Notes: generated by a model from the letters alone, not told the origin. Shown: positions 25,343-34,131, numbered from the stretch's first letter. The stretch is DNA of 64,000 bases from an uncultured Eubacteriales bacterium (GCA_902764915.1 CACWXY010000003.1:62001-126000); one strand, 5' to 3'. A program made the numbers and translations.

Positions 25343-26746
25343 CTATTCATCGGTTTTCTGCAGGCGCGCAGCATCCTCTTCCGCCTGCACATTTCCGGCT
25401 TCCACTGCTCTCTGATACCATTCGAGTGCCATATTCTCTACGCCATAATGGTTTTCAATGCACCAGCCCACCATACGCATGGCATCCGGATATCCACAGT
25501 CCGCTGCCTTCTGATACCACAGAAAAGCCTGCCGTGGATCTTCCGGCGTGCCATAGGCATACTGATACATGAGTGCTACGTTATACATGCCGTCTGCATT
25601 TCCGGTCTGTGCCAGCTGATGCATCCAGAAAAATGCCTGTGCCGGATCCTGTCTGACACCGATTCCGCTGCGATAGCATCGTGCCATGTGATACATGCCC
25701 AGGTCCGAACCTGCCCGAGCGGCTCTTTCATACCATACAGCAGCCTGTGCGGGATCCTGCTTCACACCCCAGCCGTCTTCATAGCAGGACGCTGCATTGA
25801 CCATCCCGGACACGTCTCCGGCCTCCGCCGCCTTCATATTCCATGCAAAGACCGGTTCCGCCTGTGCAGACACACCTATCCCCTGCAGATAGCAGTTGGC
25901 TACGGCAATCATGCCCTGTGTGCTTCCCTTTTCGGCAGCTTTCTGAAACCAGAAAAATGCCTTTTCCGGATCCGGATCCGTTCCCCAGCCCTTCTCATAG
26001 CAGTCCGCCAGCAGCAGCATGGCATCTACATTGCCCGCTTCGGCCGATGCCCCGAGAAACTCTACTTCCTCCGGCTCGATTGCATCCTTGCGCGCAAACG
26101 AAACGATGGCAGCGCCGTAAATGTCAAAAGAAAGCTCCCTGTTTTTCTGAGTGATCACCGCATTGTGCCACAGAAGCGCTCCTGTTACTGCACAGGCAGC
26201 CATTGCCGCTGTCCCCAGAGACAACCCCAGTCGCCTCCTTCGCTGCTTTTCCCTGTCCACCAGTCGGTTCAGCCGAATGTCCAGAAGGATTGATACGACT
26301 TTCAGCAGCGCTTTTTGCTTCCCAATCTCCTGGATATTCGTTCCCAGCAGTTCATCCTCCTGGGATCGACGCAGGAGAGGCGGAAAGCATTCCATGGAAG
26401 GAGCATCACTGTTGGGTTCACCGGAAACAATAAAGGGAATGATGTCATGCCGTCGTCCATCTTCACAGAATGCACGGACTTCCTCATGCACCCACCGGGA
26501 TGCAGCGCTATGGGGAGAGCAGATCACAATGAGGTAACGGGATCGTTTCAGTTCCCGATTCAGCGCAGTCTGCAGTTCCGCTCCGGCCAGGTCCGTCTGG
26601 TCCCGGAAAATATGCAGTTTTTCACGTTTCTGCCCATTCTCCATCCGTGGTACCGGAAAAGCTTCCAGTTTTCTCTGCAACCAGCGTCCCCATTGCATGT
26701 CCCTGTGACTGTAGCTGATAAAGGCATCATACACATATTCATCCAT
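25343..26746 (-). CDS. TIR-domain protein with transmembrane helix and Sel1 repeats
   Basis: 467 residues. Residues 1-130 are a TIR domain: YDAFISYSHRD opens it, IFRDQTDL is the BB-loop region, and ASRWVHEEV places Glu89 four residues after the conserved Trp, exactly as in the SARM1 catalytic motif WVHKEI, so NAD-consuming activity is plausible. A basic stretch precedes one membrane helix (about 173-193). Residues about 220-460 are six or seven Sel1/TPR-like repeats (A-x-x-G...A...L-G-x-x-Y-x-x-G-x-G), which would lie on the other side of the membrane if the TIR is cytosolic. The start at 26746 overlaps the upstream stop by eight bases and has GAGGA eight bases upstream. It is the last gene of the RyR-channel operon. 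Confidence 0.88.
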   Translation of the reverse strand: MDEYVYDAFISYSHRDMQWGRWLQRKLEAFPVPRMENGQKREKLHIFRDQTDLAGAELQTALNRELKRSRYLIVICSPHSAASRWVHEEVRAFCEDGRRHDIIPFIVSGEPNSDAPSMECFPPLLRRSQEDELLGTNIQEIGKQKALLKVVSILLDIRLNRLVDREKQRRRRLGLSLGTAAMAACAVTGALLWHNAVITQKNRELSFDIYGAAIVSFARKDAIEPEEVEFLGASAEAGNVDAMLLLADCYEKGWGTDPDPEKAFFWFQKAAEKGSTQGMIAVANCYLQGIGVSAQAEPVFAWNMKAAEAGDVSGMVNAASCYEDGWGVKQDPAQAAVWYERAARAGSDLGMYHMARCYRSGIGVRQDPAQAFFWMHQLAQTGNADGMYNVALMYQYAYGTPEDPRQAFLWYQKAADCGYPDAMRMVGWCIENHYGVENMALEWYQRAVEAGNVQAEEDAARLQKTDE

Positions 26747-28607
26747 GCACAGATTCCTCATTCTCTTTGTTCAGCAGGCGAAGAACAGACGGCAGCATCA
26801 GAACATTGTTCCTGTCCATCTGCTTATAGTCCACGGGTCTGCCGGTCAGCTCCGTTTCCCTGCGGGACAGTTCATCCAGGGCATCCCATGGCCGGAGGCA
26901 GGCCTGCAGACGATTCTCGGGATCCCGCCCGATGCGAAAGCCTGCATTGTCTCCCCTCTGATAGGCCTTAGCCCTTGATTCCCATACCGCATCCGACATC
27001 GGTGCATACCCTGAAACCAGCTGAAAGGCAGACCAGCGGAGATGCTCTGTCTGTGAGAGGTTTTCCAAGGTTTCCGCATCCGGAGGCCAGTCGCCTTTCA
27101 GAGCATCGTCCTCTGTCTTTCCGCAGGCCCAGAGCATGGCCGGATAAAAATCCGCACACGCACGGCTGCTGCGCCGGCTGAAATAGTCCAGTCCCTGCCA
27201 CTCTTCCCGCGGGCTTGTGGCATTCCCGCGCTCCAGAGCGTAGATATGATTGATCGCCATGGCCATGATATCCATTTCTTCCAGATCCAGGCTTTCATTG
27301 TCCGGGAAACAGAGGTTCTCGTGCTCCATCCGGTTTTCGTCCATGAAATAATACCCCTCCATCGTTGCCTGAAGGATCAGCGGCATGGGCTGATTCCAGA
27401 GAAACCATGCCGCCAGATCATCAGCGATTTCATGGTTTCTTTCCCGGCTCCCGGTACAGAGAATGATTGTCTGAATATGGTTTCGGTTTTCTTCCAAAAA
27501 TGCATAGAATCCATCCGACATGCCATTGAGACCGTGGAAGCGGATCGCATAGTGCTGCATCATGGGATGGCCGTGCAGAAACCCGTTCTGTGCACCCGGG
27601 TCAAAGATATCCACCTGAAAATGAGAGCCATGGAACTGTCCGTTCATCACCAGCTGATTCAGAACCGCCCTGCCCATGCGCCCAAAACCCACAATTACTG
27701 CGTGATAATCCGAGGTTGCCATACCCTTATCGTTAAAGGAAAGCTGTCGGCACGGCGGGTGATGACGGACCATGAAACGTGCCATCAGTTCATCATCATC
27801 AAAGGCATACACACTGCCGTATCCATTCCCGCCCAGTGCCTGAAGTGCGGCAGCTTCCTCACCGATGCCGCTGGCGAGAAGACGGGTCTGCGACGGGTTA
27901 ACACCGGTTTGTGCCAGTGCATCCAGCAGTTTCCTTGCATAATCGAGATTTCGGCGTCCATCCGCATGCAGTGCGGCCAGTTCCATACTGCGTGAGCCCG
28001 GCCGCATATTGAGTCTGTGCAGAAACTGCCTGTCTGCTTGCAGTGCATCTGCTGATTTTTCACAGATGGCGCCCATACCCTTGATCGCACTGTCCCATGC
28101 AGGCTCACTGGATGCATCCACGAACACAACCGACCGATGTTTTTCTCTGGCCATTCTCCGTCCATATGCCACGGAGTGCGCATTGACTCCATAAATCAGA
28201 AGCAACGAACCTCTGCGCAGGCGTGTCACACGGATATGCCGGAGAAGACGCTCGCCAAGAGTTGCAATCGCGGTACTGGCCATGACATAGAATGCCAGGA
28301 AATGCCCCAGCCAGAAAACCGTCAGCGCACCGGGAAGCGCAAAAACAGGTGCTGCCTGAACGGCCGCCAGATCATTGATTCCGCCAAACATACGGCACAG
28401 CGCCATCAATGCCCGGATCAGAGATATCAGGTTCATACCCTGACAGTAGGCATACCCATATCCGTAAAAAACAGAACCGATGACCATTACCGCCACCAGT
28501 GCAAAGCGTGTCAGCTGTCTGCGAAAACTGCTGTCTACCGCCAGATTCAGAATGGCCGCCAGGAAACAGGCCGCCACAAGCAGCATCATCGCCAGGGATG
28601 AAATCAT
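26739..28607 (-). CDS. Membrane protein with two Rossmann (TrkA-N-like) domains and C-terminal RyR domain
   Basis: 622 residues. Three or four membrane helices occupy residues 1-120. Two nucleotide-binding Rossmann-like segments follow: LLLIYGVNAHSVAYG (from about 135) and HAVIVGFGRMGRAVLNQL (from about 302, with the GFGRMG loop of RCK/TrkA-N domains). Residues about 518-610 match the RyR repeat (SQTEHLRWSAFQL, then LQACLRPWDALDELS and PVDYKQMDRNNV, with the E-H-x-R-W core). RyR repeats are known from ryanodine receptors and from bacterial proteins proposed to sense ADP-ribose-like nucleotides. No K+ selectivity filter is seen, so this is a regulatory partner rather than the pore. The start overlaps the channel gene's stop as ATGA; GGGGAG supports it. 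Confidence 0.85.
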   Translation of the reverse strand: MISSLAMMLLVAACFLAAILNLAVDSSFRRQLTRFALVAVMVIGSVFYGYGYAYCQGMNLISLIRALMALCRMFGGINDLAAVQAAPVFALPGALTVFWLGHFLAFYVMASTAIATLGERLLRHIRVTRLRRGSLLLIYGVNAHSVAYGRRMAREKHRSVVFVDASSEPAWDSAIKGMGAICEKSADALQADRQFLHRLNMRPGSRSMELAALHADGRRNLDYARKLLDALAQTGVNPSQTRLLASGIGEEAAALQALGGNGYGSVYAFDDDELMARFMVRHHPPCRQLSFNDKGMATSDYHAVIVGFGRMGRAVLNQLVMNGQFHGSHFQVDIFDPGAQNGFLHGHPMMQHYAIRFHGLNGMSDGFYAFLEENRNHIQTIILCTGSRERNHEIADDLAAWFLWNQPMPLILQATMEGYYFMDENRMEHENLCFPDNESLDLEEMDIMAMAINHIYALERGNATSPREEWQGLDYFSRRSSRACADFYPAMLWACGKTEDDALKGDWPPDAETLENLSQTEHLRWSAFQLVSGYAPMSDAVWESRAKAYQRGDNAGFRIGRDPENRLQACLRPWDALDELSRRETELTGRPVDYKQMDRNNVLMLPSVLRLLNKENEESVHG

Positions 28608-30166
28608 GGTAGCATCTCCCCTTCCGCTCCAAGAAGCCCGATCTGCCGATAGGCACTGTCATCCTTTACCCTTTCCTCCATCGGCAGCGCTTCGTATGGC
28701 ACCATGCAGGGATGCATGCGCTGCTCACTGTTCTTCGTCATTCCCCATCGCCAGTTATGCAGCGCAAAGAATCGCATCCAGCGCTCATGTTCGTTATGCC
28801 TGTATGCATCTCTGTCCTCAGCGGTTTCCCAGCGTGCCGCCGCTTCCCGGCATATATCCGGATGTATTTCCCGGATATCGCGCTCCGGCAGAAGCAAACG
28901 AATCTTGGTCAGAAGATGATCGGCTGAAGCACGGTTGGAATCCCGGAGAAACTCCGGCAGACTGTCCCAATCCTCCTTTATGCCGCACATCGTGCAGTAC
29001 ATTGCATGCAATGCCCTGGCGCGGGCATCCAATGACCTGTGCATGATCATGGAAGATGTGTACATCATCTCCGGGCTTCCAAAAATTCTCGCGGGTTCCG
29101 GCAGGTATGAAGCGTGCCCATATACAACACCGGAAAATGGAAAATACTGAAGCAGACGTGTGGCTTCTGCTGCATTCCTGGCTTGTTCATCATAGGCAAA
29201 GATCACGCGGTCTGCATGGGACCACACGTCATTTCCTGCTTTCCAGGAGGCTGTATGGAATCGAAGCGTGTCATGCTCCGCACAGGGTCCGTCCATGGAG
29301 AACACCTGCGTCAGTCCTAGATGATCCAGGACATAATCCGCCCAGTCACCGTAAAGATCATAGGCCGTTCGGGAAAACGGAATCCGGGCATTGCACAGAA
29401 TAGCCTGATCCAGAAGCGCCCGTGCCAGTCGTCCGTCTCCGATCAGAATCACTTGGGATTCATTCTGCAGAAGCGGAAAGCGCTGCCAATAGTCGCGGGC
29501 GATGCACACCGATGGCGCAAAAATATGCATATTCCGTTTTTCCATTTCCGCCTCTCCGCACAGATATACCTGTACTCCGCTTTCCCGGAGCGCATCCTGT
29601 ACAGAAGACCGCAGAGGAGAATCCTGCTGCATCAGAAACACATGGCGTTTTCCATTTCCCGGCATGTTCTGCATAAGCGTTGCCGGATCCTCAGGGACAA
29701 CAGACACCCGAGGATCGAAGAGGGGAACAGCCGCTCTTGCATCCATTCCCACGCCGCAGAAAACCACACTGATCTCTTTCTCCCGGGAAAGAAGGTCCGC
29801 AGCCAGCACAAGGGCACCCTCGGATATGTCTGCAAAGCAGTACATGTCATGCTTTGCGATTCGTTGTCTGCGTATACGCGGAAGCAATCGCTGCTGCACA
29901 AACAGCCATGCCGCACTCAGGGCAGAGGCCAGTGCACTGACGCCCAGAAGAAGAAACCCGATTCCAATGCCTCTTCCCAGCGCTGAAACCGGATAGATGT
30001 CACCATATCCAACCGTTGTCATGGTTACCAGAGAATACCAAAATGCGTCCCCCAGCGTCTGAATACCAGCACCGGACACCGATCGCTCCGCACCCACCAG
30101 CAGGAACAGCAGCACTGCATACAGACAGATTCCTGCCGCGACTCCCAGGACAAGCCGTTTCTTCAT
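28604..30166 (-). CDS. Potassium channel-like protein with RCK-type region and C-terminal RyR domain
   Basis: 520 residues. A first helix (about 5-25), a pore loop carrying TMTTVGYGDIYP (residues 48-59, the K+ selectivity filter TVGYGD) and a second helix (about 65-92) give a minimal two-helix K+ channel subunit, presumably tetrameric. The cytosolic part contains Rossmann-like stretches (VVFCGVGMDARAAV; VILIGDGRLARALLDQA) comparable with RCK domains. The last 65 residues are a clear RyR domain: NEHERW, then MHPCMVPYEALP and VKDDSAYRQI. The simplest reading is an ion channel gated by a nucleotide bound to the RyR or Rossmann domains. GGAGGAG six bases before ATG fixes the start, 21 bases after a secreted-protein gene. 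Confidence 0.88.
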   Translation of the reverse strand: MKKRLVLGVAAGICLYAVLLFLLVGAERSVSGAGIQTLGDAFWYSLVTMTTVGYGDIYPVSALGRGIGIGFLLLGVSALASALSAAWLFVQQRLLPRIRRQRIAKHDMYCFADISEGALVLAADLLSREKEISVVFCGVGMDARAAVPLFDPRVSVVPEDPATLMQNMPGNGKRHVFLMQQDSPLRSSVQDALRESGVQVYLCGEAEMEKRNMHIFAPSVCIARDYWQRFPLLQNESQVILIGDGRLARALLDQAILCNARIPFSRTAYDLYGDWADYVLDHLGLTQVFSMDGPCAEHDTLRFHTASWKAGNDVWSHADRVIFAYDEQARNAAEATRLLQYFPFSGVVYGHASYLPEPARIFGSPEMMYTSSMIMHRSLDARARALHAMYCTMCGIKEDWDSLPEFLRDSNRASADHLLTKIRLLLPERDIREIHPDICREAAARWETAEDRDAYRHNEHERWMRFFALHNWRWGMTKNSEQRMHPCMVPYEALPMEERVKDDSAYRQIGLLGAEGEMLP

Positions 30167-30187
30167 TCCATTCTCCTCCGCCGTCTG

Positions 30188-31201
30188 TCACCTTATGGAC
30201 GGGGAAAAGCTTCTTACCGCTGCATCCAGCGCCATCATTGTCTCCGCACCTTCCCCTTTCAGGTATTTGGCAGTAAACAGGACTGTACCGGAATCGGAGA
30301 CATCCATAATCCGCACCATAACTACACTGTGGCCCTGCAGCATATATTCGTATACCCCAGCTGATACCAGCTTCCCGCCGATTGCGTACTGCTCATATAC
30401 GCTCTTTCTGGTCAGATCACTGCCATACATTTCTTCCATATGCGGCGTATACTGTTCTTTCAGGTATTCATAGGTCTCCATGATACGATCATTGGTCCGA
30501 TAGACCATAATGTAAGGAATGGATCCCTCCCTGCTGATATAGACCGTCATGCCGTCCCTGTCCGTAAACTTTTTCGGATAGGCCGCTCCGGCAGAGAAGG
30601 AAAAGTGCTGCTGCGGGCAATCCACAGAGGACAGGCTTTGCTGAGAAGCGGAAGGTTTCAGTGTACTCCCCGTAACACTGCGCACCGCTTCACTTAGCAA
30701 GAGAAGGGTTCCGTCCGGGTTCTCCTCGGGAAAATATGCTTCATATCGGATTACCCTACCCTGCCAGCGGTCAAACAGTACCCACCCCAGGGATGCCCTT
30801 CCTGTAAACGCAAGACGATATGTACGTCCCGTCATATCCCTTCCGCCAACCGAATAGTTCCTTGTTGTCCCTTCATCAGACAGATAATTGTAATGCTGTC
30901 CTGTATAGACAGAGCGCAGATAGGGCAGCCAGACTTCCTCAAAATAGGTATTTTCATCAAAACCTGGTTCATAGGGCATGACTCGGACACGAACATAAAC
31001 GGTGTCCATCTGATCAGGAAGGTCAATCGTAAGCCCCTGTGCTTCTCTGTAAAAAGCGCCATACTCGGCCGGGATCGCCAGCGTAATATCCGTGCCCGGA
31101 TACATAACCGTCCTTCTGACCGCCGCGCTGCTGTCCGCATGCGCTATCCCCAGAGCCAGCATACATGCCAAGCACAGGCATATGCACCACTGTTTTCGCA
31201 T
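30188..31201 (-). CDS. Secreted protein of unknown function, related to the next gene upstream
   Basis: 337 residues with a signal peptide (CICLCLACMLALGIAHA). The C-terminal half (from CPQQHFSFSAG to SFSP) repeats the domain found twice in the protein encoded at 31337-32335: a Cys followed by a beta-rich start, an IPYIMVYR strand, a helix with EYLKEQYTPHMEEMYG, then YAIGGKLVSAGVYEY and a late AKYLKGEGAETMMALDAAVRSF. The N-terminal half looks like a diverged copy. No catalytic motif is recognised. It lies 21 bases upstream of the channel gene, so it is probably co-expressed with the RyR/TIR genes. GGAGAGGAG supports the start. Confidence 0.7.
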   Translation of the reverse strand: MRKQWCICLCLACMLALGIAHADSSAAVRRTVMYPGTDITLAIPAEYGAFYREAQGLTIDLPDQMDTVYVRVRVMPYEPGFDENTYFEEVWLPYLRSVYTGQHYNYLSDEGTTRNYSVGGRDMTGRTYRLAFTGRASLGWVLFDRWQGRVIRYEAYFPEENPDGTLLLLSEAVRSVTGSTLKPSASQQSLSSVDCPQQHFSFSAGAAYPKKFTDRDGMTVYISREGSIPYIMVYRTNDRIMETYEYLKEQYTPHMEEMYGSDLTRKSVYEQYAIGGKLVSAGVYEYMLQGHSVVMVRIMDVSDSGTVLFTAKYLKGEGAETMMALDAAVRSFSPSIR

Positions 31202-31234
31202 GTCGTTCTCCTCTCCGCGAAGTCCAATCCGTCA

Positions 31235-31257
31235 GGGGATGCCGCCAGGGCATCCCC
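31235..31257 (-). repeat. GC-rich hairpin between the two secreted-protein genes
   Basis: GGGGATGCC pairs with GGCATCCCC around a short loop. No T-run follows, so it is likely an mRNA structure rather than a terminator. A second, imperfect stem (GGGATT-TCCGCC / GGC-AATCCC) lies near 31300-31330, closer to the upstream gene. Confidence 0.5.
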
Positions 31258-31336
31258 GCACCGTCCCATATACCGGAAAAGCAGGAAAATACAGGGAGCA
31301 GGGATTGCCGAAGGGGCGGAAATCCCCGCCGCGTAT

Positions 31337-32335
31337 TCAGTATGTCTCAGCCGCCGGCGCATAGTATCGGACAGCTGCGTCCAGGATTTCCAGTGTGGCC
31401 TCACGTTCATCATTGAGAAAGCGCGCATTGTACTCTACGTCTCCATCCTCGCGCACTTCCACAAGATGAATCTGATTGATGGACGCACCGGATGATCCGC
31501 GATAGATATATGTCGCTCCCAGAAGCTGTTTTCCGCCTACATCATAGAATTCATGCAGTGAAATCCCCACAAGCCTTTCGCCATAGGTTTCCTTCATATA
31601 CTCCGTGTAATCTTCCCGTACATACTTTTCAGGGTTCTGCAGCTGACTGGTCCTCCTCCAGATCTGGACATTGGGAACATAGCCTTCCTCTCCGCCCCAG
31701 ATTCTCAGTCCATTGTCTTCCTGGAAAGTAGCGGTAAGCCCCGCCGGCATGCGCGTAGAATACTTCTGTTCCTCGCAGACCACTTCAGAAAGCGCGGCAT
31801 CCACGTCTTCCGTATCCGGCTGATAATACCGGACAACTGTATCAAGAAGTGCCAGTGTTTCCTCACCCTTGCCTTCCTGGTACTTGGCAAAGTATTCCAC
31901 ATCGCCATCTTCCCGCAGTTCAATCATCAGACTCAGTACAAGATTATGGCCCCCGGCAGCATAATGGTAATGTGCAGCCAGAAGCGTTTTTCCGCCGATT
32001 TCATAGCTTGCGCAGGGATTGGTCCCCACGTTCCCTTCATACCTGTCTTCCATGTATTCGCGATACACGTTATTCAGATAGTTCACTGGATTATGGAATC
32101 GCTGTTCCCCGGTACGGCGTAGCACGGCAATAAAAGGGACATATCCCGGCGTTCCCACCGGCACAGTCATGCCGACATCGTCCTCCCAGTACGCTGTCTT
32201 GTCTGCCGGAATCTGCAGAGAGAAAGACTGTTCTGCGCAGTATACGGTCTGAAGATCGCTCTGCGCAAAAGCAACAGCCATACACCCCACACATGCACAC
32301 AGAAAAAGCAGAACGAAACGATACAGATATTTCAC
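31337..32335 (-). CDS. Secreted protein with two tandem copies of a ~150-residue domain
   Basis: 332 residues, signal peptide at 1-24 (YRFVLLFLCACVGCMAVAFA). Two copies of one domain follow (about 32-175 and 185-328): each starts with a Cys (CAEQSFSLQIPA; CEEQKYSTRMPA), then GYVPFIAVLRR or GYVPNVQIWRR, NPVNYLNNVYREYMEDRY or NPEKYVREDYTEYMKETYG, YEIGGKTLLAAHYHY or YDVGGKQLLGATYIY, ELREDGDVEY or EVREDGDVEY, and LALLDTVVRYYQP or LEILDAAVRYYAP. The copies are clearly an internal duplication. No known family is recognised. The start is GTG with AAGGAGG eight bases upstream. It is the first gene after the promoter of the RyR/TIR operon. Confidence 0.75.
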   Translation of the reverse strand: MKYLYRFVLLFLCACVGCMAVAFAQSDLQTVYCAEQSFSLQIPADKTAYWEDDVGMTVPVGTPGYVPFIAVLRRTGEQRFHNPVNYLNNVYREYMEDRYEGNVGTNPCASYEIGGKTLLAAHYHYAAGGHNLVLSLMIELREDGDVEYFAKYQEGKGEETLALLDTVVRYYQPDTEDVDAALSEVVCEEQKYSTRMPAGLTATFQEDNGLRIWGGEEGYVPNVQIWRRTSQLQNPEKYVREDYTEYMKETYGERLVGISLHEFYDVGGKQLLGATYIYRGSSGASINQIHLVEVREDGDVEYNARFLNDEREATLEILDAAVRYYAPAAETY

Positions 32336-32357
32336 GAGACTCGCCTCCTTTTTCTTT

Positions 32358-32386
32358 ATTGTACGATGTCCCCTTCCGGTTTTCGA
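32358..32386 (-). promoter_or_regulatory. Candidate promoter of the secreted-protein/RyR/TIR operon
   Basis: On the minus strand TCGAAA (32381-32386) and TACAAT (32358-32363) are separated by 17 bases, and the -10 box lies 22 bases upstream of the GTG start. Confidence 0.5.
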
Positions 32387-32483
32387 GGCAGCAGACGGTA
32401 CATGCTCCCCTGTCAGGGGGTTAGTTTTCGATCAGTTGCACCACTTTTCATGGAATTTCCGGCAAAAAAACAGTCAGATAAGA

Positions 32484-32512
32484 AAAAGTGGCATCGCTAT
32501 CCGCGATGCCAC
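32484..32512 (-). terminator. Rho-independent terminator of nanE-nanK
   Basis: GTGGCATCGC pairs perfectly with GCGATGCCAC around a 4-base loop and is followed on the minus strand by TTTTTC, four bases after the nanK stop. Confidence 0.9.
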
Positions 32513-32515
32513 CAC

Positions 32516-33439
32516 CTATCTTACTTTTTCTGCTGCCTGCTGCTGAAGAAAATAGCACACGGCACCAAGCATGCCCGCGTCATTGCCCAGCACAGCCCTT
32601 TCCACGATAAGCGCTTCTGCAAACCGGGGCATGCATTTTTCCTGAATACGCATTCGGAGCGGTGCGATCACGGCATTCTCCTGCACACTCACGCCGCCCC
32701 CGATAAGCACCATCTCCGGATTCAGAAGATGCACAAGTCCTGTCACACCTTCGGCAATGCAGTCGATCCACTCCTGCACAATTTCCAGCAGCTGATGATC
32801 CCCTGAGCATACTCTGTCAAAAATCTGTTGTCCGTCGAGTCCGCGCTCACCGATTGCCTCTTCGCAGCGTCTGACCAGCGCTCTGGTGGAGGCATATTCT
32901 TCCCAACACCTGTGCTTTTCCTGCATGTAATCTTGTCCGCCGCACGAAAAAGGAATCCGTCCGATCTCGCCGGCAATGCCGCGCCTGCCTGTCAGAAGCC
33001 GCCCTCCTGTGATAATTCCGCCTCCGATCCCGGTTCCCAGCGTAATCATCAGCAGATCAGAACACCCCTGTCCCCGGCCACAAAACCATTCGCCCAGCAC
33101 GGCTGCATTCCCGTCATTGAGAACAACAACCGGCTTTCCCACAAGCTTGCCCAGTATTTCTTTCAGATTCAGGCCTTCATAGTCCGGGATCGTTCCGTTG
33201 CTTCCGATCACGACACCCGAATGCATTTCAATCTGTCCGCATGCAGATACCGCCACGCCTACCGGGGCTTCGGTCTGTCTTTGAAGAAAGCGAGACGTCT
33301 CCCTTATGACGGTTGTCAGAATCCCTGTCCTGTACCCATCAAAGGCGACCGACGCACGGCCACGTTCCCGGATCTGCCCTTCATCGTCTACCCAGCCAAG
33401 CTTCAGTTCGGTGCCCCCAATATCCAGTGCCAGTATCAT
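32516..33439 (-). CDS. nanK: ROK-family sugar kinase, probable N-acetylmannosamine kinase
   Basis: 307 residues. ALDIGGTELKLGWVD is the ROK phosphate-binding start, VLNDGNAAVLGEW carries the catalytic Asp, and LGTGIGGGIITGG is the second phosphate loop. The kinase would phosphorylate ManNAc to ManNAc-6-P, the substrate of the epimerase encoded immediately upstream. The usual ROK zinc motif C-x-C-G-x-x-G-C is altered: only FSCGG and, after an insertion, RCWEE remain. The start overlaps the nanE stop as ATGA (33436-33439), which supports translational coupling; the longer frame upstream is antisense noise. The assignment to ManNAc rather than another sugar rests mainly on this linkage. Confidence 0.82.
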   Translation of the reverse strand: MILALDIGGTELKLGWVDDEGQIRERGRASVAFDGYRTGILTTVIRETSRFLQRQTEAPVGVAVSACGQIEMHSGVVIGSNGTIPDYEGLNLKEILGKLVGKPVVVLNDGNAAVLGEWFCGRGQGCSDLLMITLGTGIGGGIITGGRLLTGRRGIAGEIGRIPFSCGGQDYMQEKHRCWEEYASTRALVRRCEEAIGERGLDGQQIFDRVCSGDHQLLEIVQEWIDCIAEGVTGLVHLLNPEMVLIGGGVSVQENAVIAPLRMRIQEKCMPRFAEALIVERAVLGNDAGMLGAVCYFLQQQAAEKVR

Positions 33440-34131
33440 TTCGTCACCGCCATAAACCGCGCCGCAATCTCCAGCGGACGCGTAATCGCGCCGCCCACCA
33501 CCACGGCCCAGGCACCCAGATCCAGCATTTTTCGTGCCTGTTCCGGCGTATGCACACGCCCCTCCGCAATCACAGGGCACGGAAGGGCTGCTACCATATC
33601 CGCTACAAGAGCATAGTTCGGCTCACCCTTGCAGTCCGCCGTAGCAGCGGTATAGCCATTCATGGTCGATCCCACAAGGTCTGCTCCTGCCTCATAGGCA
33701 GCTCGGGCTTCACCAAGCGTCGCGCAGTCCGCCATGATAATAATATTCGGATATTTTTCCCGTACCTGTCTGAGAAACTCCGGTGCCGTCAGCCCATCTC
33801 CCCGCGGCGTATCTGTACAGTCAATGGAAACAATATCGGCAAGCGCTTCCATGCATTCATCCACTTCCCGCATGGTCATGGTAATGCGCCCCGAATATCC
33901 AGGATAATCCCGCTTGATCAGACCGATCACAGGAAGTCCCGTTTCCTCCTTGATTCCCATAATATCACGCACAGAACTTGTGCGAATCATACGGGCGCCT
34001 GCCTGCTTGGCGGCACGCGCCATCAAGGGCATCACCGAACGCTCAGGATCATAAAGCGGTTCCCCCGGTGTTGCCTGGCAGGACACGATAATCGTCCCCC
34101 GCATCAGGGCAAACAGTTCTTCCTTGGTCAT
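33436..34131 (-). CDS. nanE: N-acetylmannosamine-6-phosphate 2-epimerase
   Basis: 231-residue TIM-barrel of the NanE family, the usual length. The start IIVSCQATPGEPLYDP is the family hallmark, followed by LPVIGLIKRDYPG (catalytic Lys), VSIDCTDTPRGDG, IIMADCATLGEA with the conserved Asp/Glu region, GSTMNGYTAAT and VIAEGRVHTPEQA. It converts ManNAc-6-P to GlcNAc-6-P in sialic acid or ManNAc catabolism. The next gene is the ROK kinase. No nanA lyase, sialidase or sialic acid transporter lies in the window, so the pathway is completed elsewhere or the cell uses free ManNAc. The ribosome binding site (GGAGAAAG) is about 12 bases from ATG, rather far. Confidence 0.95.
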   Translation of the reverse strand: MTKEELFALMRGTIIVSCQATPGEPLYDPERSVMPLMARAAKQAGARMIRTSSVRDIMGIKEETGLPVIGLIKRDYPGYSGRITMTMREVDECMEALADIVSIDCTDTPRGDGLTAPEFLRQVREKYPNIIIMADCATLGEARAAYEAGADLVGSTMNGYTAATADCKGEPNYALVADMVAALPCPVIAEGRVHTPEQARKMLDLGAWAVVVGGAITRPLEIAARFMAVTK

